Positions 15,811 through 24,044 of a stretch of 24,440 bases of DNA are shown one piece after another. Within the stretch, counting starts at the first letter, position 1. Every line of letters starts with the position of its first letter. The DNA lies in the NCBI GenBank assembly GCA_963169175.1, contig CAUJFK010000340.1, positions 1 through 24,440 on the forward strand. The letters are read 5' to 3'. Under the pieces are notes generated by a model that was not told where the DNA came from, ran no database searches, and was given only the letters and a program-made list of their open reading frames with translations. Source of the DNA: Acidobacteriota bacterium (lineage in GTDB: Bacteria > Acidobacteriota > Blastocatellia > Pyrinomonadales > Pyrinomonadaceae). A program made the position numbers and the translations under genes.

Positions 15811-15852
15811 ACTTTCGCTAAATTATTGACAGCAATAGAGTAACATGCCTCG

Positions 15853-15872
15853 CTGTCGCCCACTACGTGGGC
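15853..15872. repeat. inverted-repeat composite, right inner hairpin (unit B')
   Basis: CTGTC then stem GCCCAC (15858-15863) and GTGGGC (15867-15872), 3-nt loop. Read in reverse complement it is GCCCACGTAGTGGGCGACAG, against GCCCGTGTAACGGGCGGCAG in unit B. Confidence 0.7.
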
Positions 15873-15892
15873 TTAGCGTCATGTTTTCATCC

Positions 15893-15928
15893 TAACCACG
15901 GGTTCCGCTTTGCTCCACCCGTGGCTAC
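15893..15928. repeat. inverted-repeat composite, right outer hairpin (unit A')
   Basis: Stem CCACGGGT (15896-15903) and ACCCGTGG (15917-15924) around a 13-nt loop. In reverse complement the loop is GGAGCAAAGCGGA, against GAAGCAAAGCGAA in unit A. Together units A, B, B' and A' fill most of the 367-nt gap between guaA and the lipoprotein gene, which has no other ORF. Confidence 0.8.
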
Positions 15929-15973
15929 TTTCTGTCACTGCTCCGCAGTTAAAGATAGTTTTGCCACAGCCTC

Positions 15974-16828
15974 TCATGCGCGGGCGCGGCTGACCTTAAA
16001 CGTTTTGCCGTCGGCGCGGACGAATGTTCCTGTGTTGTATTTTTCGTCATCGAAACGGAACTCATTCCGCCCGCCCGACTTGTCTTCTTCCGATTCAAAG
16101 ACGTTCGCGTCCTTATAGAAAAAATATTCGCTTCCCGAACCTTTTGCCCACTTTACCTCGAACGCCATTCTGTCCGGCCTGACGGTGCATGTCGTTTCGC
16201 CGACGCGGTATTTGCCCTCAAATTCACCGTTTGGCGAACTTGCGGCCGGCGGATCCGCCGCTGTTTTTTCATATTCGCGAAAACTCTGCACGAGCGTATA
16301 GCCGCCCGGATATTTTATATCGGCGATCTTCCACGCGTCGCCGTCCCGGGCCATCACATAGGTTATCGTCTTATTTTCACCATAGTTCTCAAACGTGACT
16401 TGAACGGTTGCCTTACTGCCGTTCACCACCGCTTTTCCTACGCTGAACTTCTTGATATCCGTATCCTGTGCATCATAAAGCGGGTCGGCGTCGATCGCCC
16501 CCATTTCGCCTTCGGGCCGCTGTTCGTTCTTCCAGATCATGTCAGCGAGCGGCTTTGCAAAATATTTGTCAACGACGGAACGCTTGCGGTCACGGAACGG
16601 TCCCTTATTGAGGTCGTGCTGCTTGTAAAGATCGGCAATAAGCGGTTCGGCGGCGGCGAAGGTTGCCTCGGCACCGGATGATTCCGGTGTACTTGATATA
16701 TCGGGCGTCGCCGTCGCGACCGCGTTCGAGTTTACCGCCACATTCGTATCGGTGCGGCCCCATGAACACGACAGCGCGGCAAGCGCCAAGACAGCCGCTG
16801 CCGTAGATAGATCGAAAAGTCTTTTCAT
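15974..16828 (-). CDS. lipoprotein with DUF3828-like domain
   Basis: The 284-aa protein starts with a short signal sequence ending in a lipobox-like ALSC (Cys21), then a Thr/Ser/Asn-rich linker to about residue 50. Residues 55-195 resemble DUF3828/NTF2-like folds (FAAAEPLIADLYKQHDLNKG, then ADMIWKNEQRPEGEMGAIDA and WKIADIKYPGGYTLVQSFRE). The C-terminal part (205-280) looks like a small beta domain. Function is unknown; a periplasmic or outer membrane lipoprotein is the expected location. It is divergent from the M61 gene with about 127 nt between. Confidence 0.7.
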   Translation of the reverse strand: MKRLFDLSTAAAVLALAALSCSWGRTDTNVAVNSNAVATATPDISSTPESSGAEATFAAAEPLIADLYKQHDLNKGPFRDRKRSVVDKYFAKPLADMIWKNEQRPEGEMGAIDADPLYDAQDTDIKKFSVGKAVVNGSKATVQVTFENYGENKTITYVMARDGDAWKIADIKYPGGYTLVQSFREYEKTAADPPAASSPNGEFEGKYRVGETTCTVRPDRMAFEVKWAKGSGSEYFFYKDANVFESEEDKSGGRNEFRFDDEKYNTGTFVRADGKTFKVSRARA

Positions 16829-16955
16829 AAAAAGATGTAGCCTCGGTTTGGTCTGCGAAACAAACCTACTTTATCCTACGTTAAAGTAAAAGCGATCCAA
16901 AAATGTACGCGTATTGGCTTTCCTGATCGGATCAGCCGTGCGCCGAAATGCCAAT

Positions 16956-18758
16956 ATGAAAAACCAACCTATCCACCTGCGGCGGGCTTCCGTCCGCTCG
17001 CTTGCCATCGTCGTCCTGCTCTTGGGCGCCGCCTTCCAGGCCGCTTACGCACAAAAGGGTAAGCTTGATATCAGCTATACCGTCGCCTTGAAGGATGTTG
17101 CTTCGCAGCAGTTTCATATAACTACCGATATAAAGAACATCGATCAGCCGCAGCTCGATCTGGCGTTGCCGACGTGGACGCCCGGCTGGTATGTTGTCGA
17201 GAATTACGCAAAGAATATAATTCGATTCAAGATCACGGACGTCAACGGCAAATGGGTCCAGCCGCGAATGACGCGGAAACAAACCTGGAGCGTCGATACC
17301 CGCGGCCTCAAGCAGATCCGCGTGGAATACGATTACAGCGCCACCGTGCTGGGCCTGAACCAGGCAAAGATCGCAAACGATTTCGCGTTCTTTACCGGCA
17401 TCGAACTGTTCCTTGAACCGGTCGGCCATCGCAATACACCGAGCACGCTAAAATTCGACATCCCGTCTGGCTGGAAATTGATCTCGGCGCTAAAAGATAC
17501 GTCGGATCCGAAAACATTTATCGCCGCCGATTACGACACGCTTGTCGATGCACCCGCGCTGATGGGCAGCTTTGATGTGACCGAATTTCAGGTCGAAGGA
17601 AAACCGCATTACTTTACCGCGGTCCCTGCCGGGACCTTCAACGCCGAAAAATCGAAGCGGTTCACCGAGATCCTCGGGAACACGATCAAGGCCGAAAGCG
17701 CTATTTTTGGCGGGCTTCCGTACGAAAAATACATCGCGTTCTATTTCTTCCGCCCGGCGGAATCGAACGCCAGCGGCGCGCTCGAGCACCTCAATTCATA
17801 CGTTGCGTTTGCCCCGTCAGGCGAGCGTGCAACGCCCGAGCAAATTATCGGCACCGGAGCGCATGAGTTCTTTCATCTCTGGAACGTAAAGCGCATCCGG
17901 CCGGCCGAGATGTGGCCGTATGATTATTCGCGTGAGAACGAGACGCCGCTGCTTTGGGTTTCCGAAGGGTTCACGAACTACTACGGCATCGTCGGCACTT
18001 ACCGCGGCGGCGTTACAACCAAGGAACAGTTCCTCGAACGTGCGGCGGGAGCGGTCGGCGGCATCGAGAACAGCGAGGCCCGAAAGTATATTCCGCCCGC
18101 AAGTTCATCGGTCATTACCTGGGTTGGTTACGACACGCCGCAGGCATTCAGCATCTCGTATTACACACAAGGGCAAAATCTGGCGGCGTTGCTTGATCTT
18201 TCTATCCGCAACGATACCGCCGGAGCATCGAGCCTGGACGATGTAATGCGTGCTCTCTATCGCGACCATTACTTAAAAGGCAAGGGCTTTACAACGGACG
18301 ATATGATCGGGATCATCAACCGATTGACCAAAAAGGACTACCGCCCGTTTTATGAAAGCTATGTTTTTGGTGTTGAGGTACCGGATTATGACCGCATCTT
18401 CGGCTATGCCGGCTATAAGCTTGAGCGAAAGCAGCAGGCAGCGGCCGATCTGGGATTCTCCGCACGGCCAAGGAACGGCGGTTTCACCATCCTCGGCGTC
18501 GAGGCGAACGGGTCGGCGGCCGCCGCGGGCCTGCGTATAGGAGACGTTATAACAAAGATCAATGGCGGCTCGCCGTTCGAGGCCCCGTTGGGAACGCTGG
18601 CAGGCAAAGAAATCAAGTTGACCGTCACACGCGGCGGCCAGGAATCGGAAACGTCGATGAAGGTCGGTTCACGGTCCTTCACCGCGTATTCGCTTGAAGA
18701 ATTGCCCAATGCCTCGCCGCAGCAAATCAAGGTCCGCGAAGGCTGGCTAAAGCGTTAA
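16956..18758 (+). CDS. M61 family metallopeptidase with PDZ domain
   Basis: This 600-aa secreted peptidase resembles glycyl aminopeptidases. A signal peptide covers about residues 1-32 (cleavage near AYAQK). An N-terminal beta domain (35-220) has the family phrase PTWTPGWYVVENYAKNI. The zinc motif is HEFFH at 303-307 in GTGAHEFFHLWNVKRIRP, and the third ligand is Glu337 in VSEGFTNYYG. A PDZ domain lies at about 505-575 (GGFTILGVEANGSAAAAGLR, IGDVITKING). The ATG at 16956 is chosen. An in-frame TTG at 16914 would precede the signal peptide by 14 residues. It probably trims peptides in the periplasm; the PDZ domain may bind substrate ends. Confidence 0.95.
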   Translation: MKNQPIHLRRASVRSLAIVVLLLGAAFQAAYAQKGKLDISYTVALKDVASQQFHITTDIKNIDQPQLDLALPTWTPGWYVVENYAKNIIRFKITDVNGKWVQPRMTRKQTWSVDTRGLKQIRVEYDYSATVLGLNQAKIANDFAFFTGIELFLEPVGHRNTPSTLKFDIPSGWKLISALKDTSDPKTFIAADYDTLVDAPALMGSFDVTEFQVEGKPHYFTAVPAGTFNAEKSKRFTEILGNTIKAESAIFGGLPYEKYIAFYFFRPAESNASGALEHLNSYVAFAPSGERATPEQIIGTGAHEFFHLWNVKRIRPAEMWPYDYSRENETPLLWVSEGFTNYYGIVGTYRGGVTTKEQFLERAAGAVGGIENSEARKYIPPASSSVITWVGYDTPQAFSISYYTQGQNLAALLDLSIRNDTAGASSLDDVMRALYRDHYLKGKGFTTDDMIGIINRLTKKDYRPFYESYVFGVEVPDYDRIFGYAGYKLERKQQAAADLGFSARPRNGGFTILGVEANGSAAAAGLRIGDVITKINGGSPFEAPLGTLAGKEIKLTVTRGGQESETSMKVGSRSFTAYSLEELPNASPQQIKVREGWLKR

Positions 18759-18764
18759 TAGTCC

Positions 18765-18782
18765 AACAAACTTCAGTTTGTT
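18765..18782. repeat. short hairpin AACAAACT-TC-AGTTTGTT after the M61 gene
   Basis: An 8-bp inverted repeat begins 7 nt after the M61 stop. It is followed by ACTTCTGTT, so any terminator role is weak. Confidence 0.55.
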
Positions 18783-18845
18783 ACTTCTGTTAGCAAAGTC
18801 AAGGCTGTCCTAAAAGACTAAAAGTCTGAGGCGACAAGGCATTTC

Positions 18846-18926
18846 TGAACGCGGATCAAGCGGAGTTGAGCGGATTTTCACGGATCTATCCGTTTTGATC
18901 CGCTCGATCCGCGTGATTCGCGTTCA
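18846..18926. repeat. imperfect 40-nt hairpin of GCGGAT phrases
   Basis: The arm 18846-18885 (TGAACGCGGATCAAGCGGAG, TTGAGCGGATTTTCACGGAT) aligns with the reverse complement of 18888-18926 (TGAACGCGAATCACGCGGAT, CGAGCGGATCAAAACGGAT) with only scattered mismatches and one gap. The loop is 2 nt. The rest of the 267-nt gap 18759-19025 has no ORF. Confidence 0.75.
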
Positions 18927-18989
18927 ACTTGCCCCTATTCTGGAGTAGGTAAAAGTTTTCAGACATCCTCCGTTTCGCCAATACGATCC

Positions 18990-19018
18990 GGCGCAATACT
19001 TAACCCGAGTATTGCGCC
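18990..19018. terminator. strong hairpin between convergent M61 and mug genes
   Basis: GGCGCAATACT (18990-19000), a 7-nt loop and AGTATTGCGCC (19008-19018) form a perfect 11-bp stem 7 nt beyond the mug stop. On the plus strand it is followed by CTTTCG, a poor T-run; on the minus strand there is none. It may stop transcripts from both sides, but a standard intrinsic terminator is not clear. Confidence 0.45.
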
Positions 19019-19025
19019 CTTTCGA

Positions 19026-19580
19026 TTAGCACGCCTCCGAAGCCCGTTTTGCATCGCCAAATAATCCGACCAGGTCCGCAAGCTGATAATGTGCATTCAG
19101 CCCGCTTGGGTTCGGCAGCAGCCAGACGGTTGTTTCGCCAAACTTCTCCTCTTGTCGTCCGACGATCGCCTGCGGCCGATTGAACGCCGTTCGGTACGCA
19201 CCCAGTCCAAGAACCGCCAACAGTCGCGGCCTGTATTTTTCGATCTTTCTCAACAGAGTGCGTCCGCCGGCTATGATCTCGTCCGCCGATATCTCGTCGG
19301 CACGCGCGGTCGTGCGTTCGACAAAGCACGTTATGCCATAGCCTCTCTCAAGAAGTTCTGTTTCTTCGGACGGGTCAAGAAGCCGATCGGTAAATCCCGC
19401 ACCGTGCAGGGCCTTCCAAAACCGGTTGCCAGGCCGGGCAAAATGAAGGCCCGTTGCTCCCGAATAAAGTCCCGGGTTTATACCGCAAAACAGCACCTTA
19501 AGATCATGATCGATCAGGTCCTCAATGGTCAGGTCCACCGCAAGCCGCAGGTCTTCCTTGGTCGGTCTCGTTGCTGCCAT
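19026..19580 (-). CDS. mug: G/U mismatch-specific DNA glycosylase (Mug/TDG family)
   Basis: Mug removes uracil or ethenocytosine opposite guanine in DNA. The 184-aa protein has the active-site motif GINPG at residues 33-37 with the catalytic-type Asn35, then RPGNRFWKALHGAGFTDRLL, and the conserved late motif LLPNPSGLNAHYQ (PNPSG 156-160). The length fits Mug (about 170). It is divergent from the ABC ATPase gene with 42 nt between, so the two share a short promoter region. Confidence 0.93.
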   Translation of the reverse strand: MAATRPTKEDLRLAVDLTIEDLIDHDLKVLFCGINPGLYSGATGLHFARPGNRFWKALHGAGFTDRLLDPSEETELLERGYGITCFVERTTARADEISADEIIAGGRTLLRKIEKYRPRLLAVLGLGAYRTAFNRPQAIVGRQEEKFGETTVWLLPNPSGLNAHYQLADLVGLFGDAKRASEAC

Positions 19581-19622
19581 ACCAACATCATACCGCGCCG
19601 ACTGTGATAAAATCGCCCGGCA

Positions 19623-20369
19623 ATGGCGTCAGAAATGCAACCGATGGTCGAATTTCGTTCGGTCAGCTACGCAGCGGGCGATACGCTGATACTTCACGGC
19701 CTCGATCTGCGAATAGAGCAGGGCGAGGTGCTCGTGCTTCTCGGCGAATCCGGCTGCGGAAAAACTACAACGCTGAAATTGATAAACAGGCTGATCGATC
19801 CGACCGGCGGCTCTGTGTTGGTGGAAGGAAAAAGCACGGCCGATTGGGATGCGATCAAACTGCGTCGGTGGATCGGCTACGTACTGCAGGACGGCGGCCT
19901 TTTTCCGCATTTTACTATCGAACAAAATGTCGGCCTTACGCTAAAGCTTGCGGGCCGCAGTGTTGATGAGGCAAATACCAGAACTGCGGAAATGCTCGAT
20001 CTTGTCGGCCTTGCACCCGATAAATTTGCTGGCAGGTTTCCGCACGAATTGTCCGGCGGCCAGCGGCAGCGTGTCGGCGTCGCACGGGCACTTGCGGCCG
20101 ACCCTCCGCTGATCCTGCTCGATGAACCATTCGGCGCCCTCGACGTGATCACCCGGACCAGTCTTCAAAAAGAATTCGCCCGCCTCGTCCGCGATCTCGG
20201 CAAGACGGCAGTTTTTGTGACACACGACCTGCACGAAGCAAGGCTCCTGGCAACGCGGATAGCCTTGATGGAAAAGGGCAGGATCGTCTTTCTGGGAACG
20301 GCGGAAGAATTTACTTCGTCAAACGTTCCGCTCGCACGGGCTTATCTTGAAACACTGATGGACTATTGA
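19623..20369 (+). CDS. ATP-binding subunit of an osmoprotectant-type ABC importer
   Basis: The 248-aa ATPase has Walker A GESGCGKTT (41-49), Q-loop VLQDGGLFPH, signature LSGGQRQRVG (from 143), Walker B LILLDEPFGALD (from 163) and the switch His in VFVTHDLHEA. Its INRLIDPTGGSVLVEGK region is typical of the glycine betaine/choline/quaternary amine (OpuC/ProV/YehX) group. It lacks the C-terminal CBS domains of OpuCA. A permease of the same type begins only at 24045, so its partner is displaced. Substrate cannot be fixed from the sequence. Confidence 0.9.
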   Translation: MASEMQPMVEFRSVSYAAGDTLILHGLDLRIEQGEVLVLLGESGCGKTTTLKLINRLIDPTGGSVLVEGKSTADWDAIKLRRWIGYVLQDGGLFPHFTIEQNVGLTLKLAGRSVDEANTRTAEMLDLVGLAPDKFAGRFPHELSGGQRQRVGVARALAADPPLILLDEPFGALDVITRTSLQKEFARLVRDLGKTAVFVTHDLHEARLLATRIALMEKGRIVFLGTAEEFTSSNVPLARAYLETLMDY

Positions 20370-20445
20370 ACCGCAAATGCCGCGTATCGTTGCTTTCGGC
20401 AAAAACAAACTCTGTTACAATAGCGGCGCATCACATTACAAAATA

Positions 20446-22023
20446 ATGAATCCAAACAAACAGAACAGGCGTGAGTTTTTGCGATCGGGCGCCGCAGGTT
20501 TGGCAGGCGTGGCACTGATCAGCAGTGCAAGGGGCGAGTTGTTCGGTTTTGCTGACGCGGGCCCGTTTGCCGAATTGACGGAAGTGACGATAAGCGATCT
20601 ACAGGCGAGAATGAAGGCCGGCAAATTGACCTCGCGCCGGTTGGCGGAAATGTATCTCGAACGCATAGGCGAAGTAGATGTAAAAACGCACGCGGTGATC
20701 GAGACAAATCCCGACGCCCTTGCGATCGCTGATCAAATGGACCGCGAGAGAAAAAGAGGCAGAGTGCGTTCGATGATGCACGGCATCCCGATCCTTATCA
20801 AAGACAACATCGACACGGCCGACAAAATGATGACGACCGCCGGTTCGCTCGCACTTGTCGGCGCCCCGACACCGAAGCACGATGCGTTTGTTGTCGCGCA
20901 GCTTCGCAAAGCCGGTGCGGTCATTATAGGCAAAACCAATCTCAGCGAGTGGGCCAATTTTCGCGGCGACCGATCGATCAGCGGCTGGTCGGGCCGCGGC
21001 GGGCAGACGAACAATCCGTATTTTCTCGACCAAAACCCGTGCGGAACAAGCTCAGGCTCAGGCGTCGCCGTTTCAGCAAATCTTGCCGCCGCGGCCGTCG
21101 GTACCGAAACCAACGGTTCGATAATTTGTCCTGCCTTGACCAACGGTGTCGTGGGTATCAAACCGACACTCGGCCTCGTATCACGCAGCGGCATCATCCC
21201 GATCGCCCACACTCAGGATACAGCCGGCCCAATGGCGCGAACAGTTGCCGACGCGGCCATCATGCTCGGTGCAATGGCCGGCCGCGACAAGAATGACGCG
21301 ATCACTGCTGATGCGGCAAAGAATGCGGCGAAGGACTACACAAAATTCCTTGACCCCGACGGCCTTCGCGGTGCAAGGCTTGGCCTGGTGCTCCAATTCC
21401 TGCCGCAGCGAAATCGCGAACAGGCATTGGCATATTACCAGCCGTTCATCAACAAATTCCGTGAGGCCGGTGCGACGCTGATAGATGTGACCTTTACTCC
21501 GGATTACGGCAAGATCGCGAATGACCGAACCGACGTTTTGCTTTATGAGTTCAAGGCCGATCTGAATAAATATCTGGCATCGCGTGGCGCAAAATATAAA
21601 ACGCTCGAAGACCTGATCAAATTTAACGAAGAGAACAAGGAAAAAGAATTGACGAAGTTTGGGCAGGAGCTTTTTGTGCAGGCGCAGGCAAAGGCCGATC
21701 TAAATGACAAGGGCTATATTGACGCGCTGGCGAAGATCAAAAAAGCCACCCGCGAAGATGGTATCGATGCCGTGATGGCAAACGGCAAGCTGGACGCCCT
21801 CATCGGCCCAACAAGCGGCGCGGCCTGGTCGATTGCGGCGGTTGCCGGATATCCATTTATCACGGTGCCATTGGGCTTACGCGATAACTCCGCGACAGGC
21901 ATGGCGTTCTTCGGCAAACCATTTACCGAACCGCAGCTTATCAAATATGCCTACGCCTTCGAACAAAAAACCAAAGGCCGCGTCGAACCACAATTTTTGC
22001 CGACATATCCGAAGAAGTCATAG
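20446..22023 (+). CDS. Tat-exported amidase (amidase signature family)
   Basis: This 525-aa protein starts with a twin-arginine signal (NRREFLRSGAAGLAGVALIS), so it is exported folded. The amidase signature triad is visible: Lys119 in HGIPILIKDN, the cis-Ser in CGTSSGSG (about 203) and the nucleophile Ser225 in GTETNGSIICPA. The start is the ATG at 20446, which puts the Tat motif at the N-terminus. An in-frame ATG at 20377 would place 23 unrelated residues before it. Substrate is unknown; relatives act on amides, and some are annotated as glutamyl-tRNA amidotransferase A. It begins 76 nt after the ABC ATPase stop and separates that gene from its likely permease. Confidence 0.92.
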   Translation: MNPNKQNRREFLRSGAAGLAGVALISSARGELFGFADAGPFAELTEVTISDLQARMKAGKLTSRRLAEMYLERIGEVDVKTHAVIETNPDALAIADQMDRERKRGRVRSMMHGIPILIKDNIDTADKMMTTAGSLALVGAPTPKHDAFVVAQLRKAGAVIIGKTNLSEWANFRGDRSISGWSGRGGQTNNPYFLDQNPCGTSSGSGVAVSANLAAAAVGTETNGSIICPALTNGVVGIKPTLGLVSRSGIIPIAHTQDTAGPMARTVADAAIMLGAMAGRDKNDAITADAAKNAAKDYTKFLDPDGLRGARLGLVLQFLPQRNREQALAYYQPFINKFREAGATLIDVTFTPDYGKIANDRTDVLLYEFKADLNKYLASRGAKYKTLEDLIKFNEENKEKELTKFGQELFVQAQAKADLNDKGYIDALAKIKKATREDGIDAVMANGKLDALIGPTSGAAWSIAAVAGYPFITVPLGLRDNSATGMAFFGKPFTEPQLIKYAYAFEQKTKGRVEPQFLPTYPKKS

Positions 22024-22079
22024 ATCGGCGTCAGAGGTCTCTGCTCTATGAGCGGAATGTACGACTGAATCGACCGAAC

Positions 22080-22174
22080 CTTCGTGCTCTTTGTGTCTTC
22101 AACTTGGCGGTCTTTGTGTTAAAAAAACTCGTTAACACAAAGGGCGCAAAGGCGAAGACACAAAGGTCACAAAG
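22080..22174. repeat. 43-nt imperfect hairpin of CTTTGTG phrases
   Basis: Arm 22080-22122 and the reverse complement of 22132-22174 match at 35 of 43 positions without a gap; the loop is 9 nt (AAAAACTCG). The mismatches fall in short one- or two-base spots between conserved CTTTGTG, TCTTC and CTTTGTGTTAA words. The gap 22024-22346 has no gene otherwise. Confidence 0.85.
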
Positions 22175-22346
22175 AAGAAGATTTTGGCAGGAGACTATAC
22201 TACTTACAAATGGCAATAATATACGTTGATGACCGTTAACGATTTTAGGAAAGTTGTTCTGTGACAGGCTGGCTTTACGGTTATACTTGAACCATAGCAA
22301 TCAAAATCGAAACCGATCTCAATAGAAGAAATCACCAAGTATCGAA

Positions 22347-22472
22347 TTGAAGAACGACGGCAAGCGTTTCGAGTCGATGCTTCGCGCGGTCATCAAGGTT
22401 CCGAGAGAAGAGATTCTAAGACGAGAAGCACAATCGAAACATGAACGCGGTAAGGGCGTTAAGAAGGGCTAG
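22347..22472 (+). CDS. small basic ORF (41 aa), possibly a remnant
   Basis: From a TTG at 22347 this ORF reads LKNDGKRFESMLRAVIKVPR, then EEILRREAQSKHERGKGVKK, then G and TAG. An ATG at 22377 would give 31 residues. The look (short, basic, helical, VPREE phrase) is that of small proteins found beside toxin genes, but I cannot name the family. There is no clear ribosome site. Its last 14 nt overlap the end of the convergent PIN gene. It could be a functional small protein or a leftover. Confidence 0.4.
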   Translation: MKNDGKRFESMLRAVIKVPREEILRREAQSKHERGKGVKKG

Positions 22473-22974
22473 AAAACAGATTTGCTTGCGGTGCGAAAGC
22501 TGGACTAATTATCTGTCCAATCCTAGGAATTTCCGCTTTCGGAAAATCATTCCACGGACCATCCCAAGCATAAACTCGGTCGGCTCTAATTAGATTTGCA
22601 GTCGCCATATGGATCGCGTCCCACCTGAATTTCTTGTCACGCGGTGAGAGTCTTTCAAGTTTTCTGTGGCGCCCCCACGCACTCAGTAGTCGAGCGGCCT
22701 CTTTGGCAACGTCTTGATTGAATGCTTGGATTTCGGCTACGTCGCGAATGGACTGGATTACTTCGTCAACCTTTTCTTTCAGATTGGACTTGTCGTGGTA
22801 CTCGTCATACGTCCTACTGATAAACTCGTTGACAGTCATTATCGACGTGTGAATCTTGCTCTGAACGCCGCTTTCATACAAGACAATATCTCGCGCTGCT
22901 AATTGACGACCTTTCATGTTGTCTAAAAGGCCAATGAAGACGGAAGTGTCGAAATACACAATCGGAGACTTCAT
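22459..22974 (-). CDS. PIN-domain protein (putative RNase)
   Basis: The 171-aa protein is a PIN domain with the four acidic residues in family spacing: Asp9 in VYFDTSVFIG, Glu50 in TVNEFIS, Asp119 in KKFRWDAIHMATANL and Asp138 in VYAWDGPW. PIN proteins are usually Mg-dependent ribonucleases, commonly VapC toxins. Its start overlaps the stop of the upstream 290-aa gene by 4 nt (ATGA), so the two are translationally coupled. The partner is not a usual small VapB antitoxin. Confidence 0.88.
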   Translation of the reverse strand: MKSPIVYFDTSVFIGLLDNMKGRQLAARDIVLYESGVQSKIHTSIMTVNEFISRTYDEYHDKSNLKEKVDEVIQSIRDVAEIQAFNQDVAKEAARLLSAWGRHRKLERLSPRDKKFRWDAIHMATANLIRADRVYAWDGPWNDFPKAEIPRIGQIISPAFAPQANLFSSPS

Positions 22975-23843
22975 TCGAGATTTCTTTCTCTAATCGAATC
23001 CAGGTACTCCGTGGGATCAACCCCTTCCCACATCTCTTTGTTCACCTGAATGAACTTATCAACGGCATCAACAAGAGTCGGCCTATCAGGCAAAATCGTG
23101 AAACTGTCAACACGAAGAGTTCTCTTGCGAGGCCGGAACGTAGCAAAGCCTTTCGCAAAAATCCTCTTCTTCCAAATGTCGTTAAGATTGTACACGGCTA
23201 ACTCTGCTTTGTTAATCTCACAATACCAATCACCATCATGCGACTCGACCTTGACTAGCACCGATCCGGTCGGCTTCGTGTAGTCTTGGTCGTCAATTGC
23301 GTGCAAAATTCCTTCTACTTCATATCCGTGAATTTCGGGCGGCACGACCTTTAGGTCTATCAACTGCTGCTCGACCGCAACACCAAATTTCTCGTTGAAC
23401 ACAACCTCAATATCTGGTTCCGATTGTTGTTCGACGACGAGTTCCATGTACTCGTATTCGTTCGTCGCGGGATTAGCAAATTGACGTGCGTGCTCAAGCA
23501 CCGACTTTCCAATGCCGGGTGGCAAATCCTGTGCTCCGCCACCGACCAATTGCAATCCATTGCCGTACCTCTTACCCGCGACTTCAATCCACTCGTTTGG
23601 AGTTTCATCAGAACAAAAACGGAGTTCGAATGAGTTTCCAGCGGGGTTAGCTGCAAGGTAAAGTTTCGTGTCTCGCTTAACATCTTCTGACGTGATCTCC
23701 ACGTCCGCATGCGAAACAACGCGATAGACATTCTCAATATCGCTCGAAATGGCATTGAAAACGCGTGCCAATACATCAGTGGATAGCCGGTGTTCGTCGG
23801 CTTTTCCACCGTGAAATGTAATGACTAGCTTTAGCTTACCCAC
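22971..23843 (-). CDS. protein of unknown family (290 aa), coupled partner of the PIN gene
   Basis: I do not recognise this family. The protein begins MGKLKLVITFHGGKADEHRL, is acidic, has no signal peptide or membrane span, and appears built of several alpha/beta segments. A central stretch has PPEIHGYEVEGILHAIDDQD. The second half (about 215-260) contains IWKKRIFAKGFATFRPRKRT, a basic patch that could bind nucleic acid. Its stop overlaps the PIN start by 4 nt. It is the first gene of the pair, the usual antitoxin place, but it is far larger than VapB-type antitoxins. It could be the neutraliser, a sensor or a targeting subunit. No function should be assigned. Confidence 0.7.
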   Translation of the reverse strand: MGKLKLVITFHGGKADEHRLSTDVLARVFNAISSDIENVYRVVSHADVEITSEDVKRDTKLYLAANPAGNSFELRFCSDETPNEWIEVAGKRYGNGLQLVGGGAQDLPPGIGKSVLEHARQFANPATNEYEYMELVVEQQSEPDIEVVFNEKFGVAVEQQLIDLKVVPPEIHGYEVEGILHAIDDQDYTKPTGSVLVKVESHDGDWYCEINKAELAVYNLNDIWKKRIFAKGFATFRPRKRTLRVDSFTILPDRPTLVDAVDKFIQVNKEMWEGVDPTEYLDSIRERNLE

Positions 23844-24044
23844 GGCGTTTGCGACTCCATTTTAGTCGTCCTCAGTATAGTTGTTTTCGCGCTCGGCAAC
23901 AAGATTCTTTCGCTTCTTGTAAGGTTAGCACATCACGGCTCTAGGGCTAATTACTAGAGCTTCCGTATAAAGACCACCCAATTATCCACCCAATTCCACC
24001 CATTTCGCGGCAAACCGTAACGCTGTTACAGTAAGTGGAAACCG

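Noticed and set aside
15736..15928. Possible CRISPR array in the guaA downstream gap
   Set aside because: The repeats are two inverted pairs, not direct repeats with regular spacers, and no cas genes are nearby.
20390..20421. A promoter just before the amidase gene (TACAAT at 20416-20421)
   Set aside because: The only -35-like word (TTGCTT at 20390) is 20 nt away, too far, so I do not list it as a feature.
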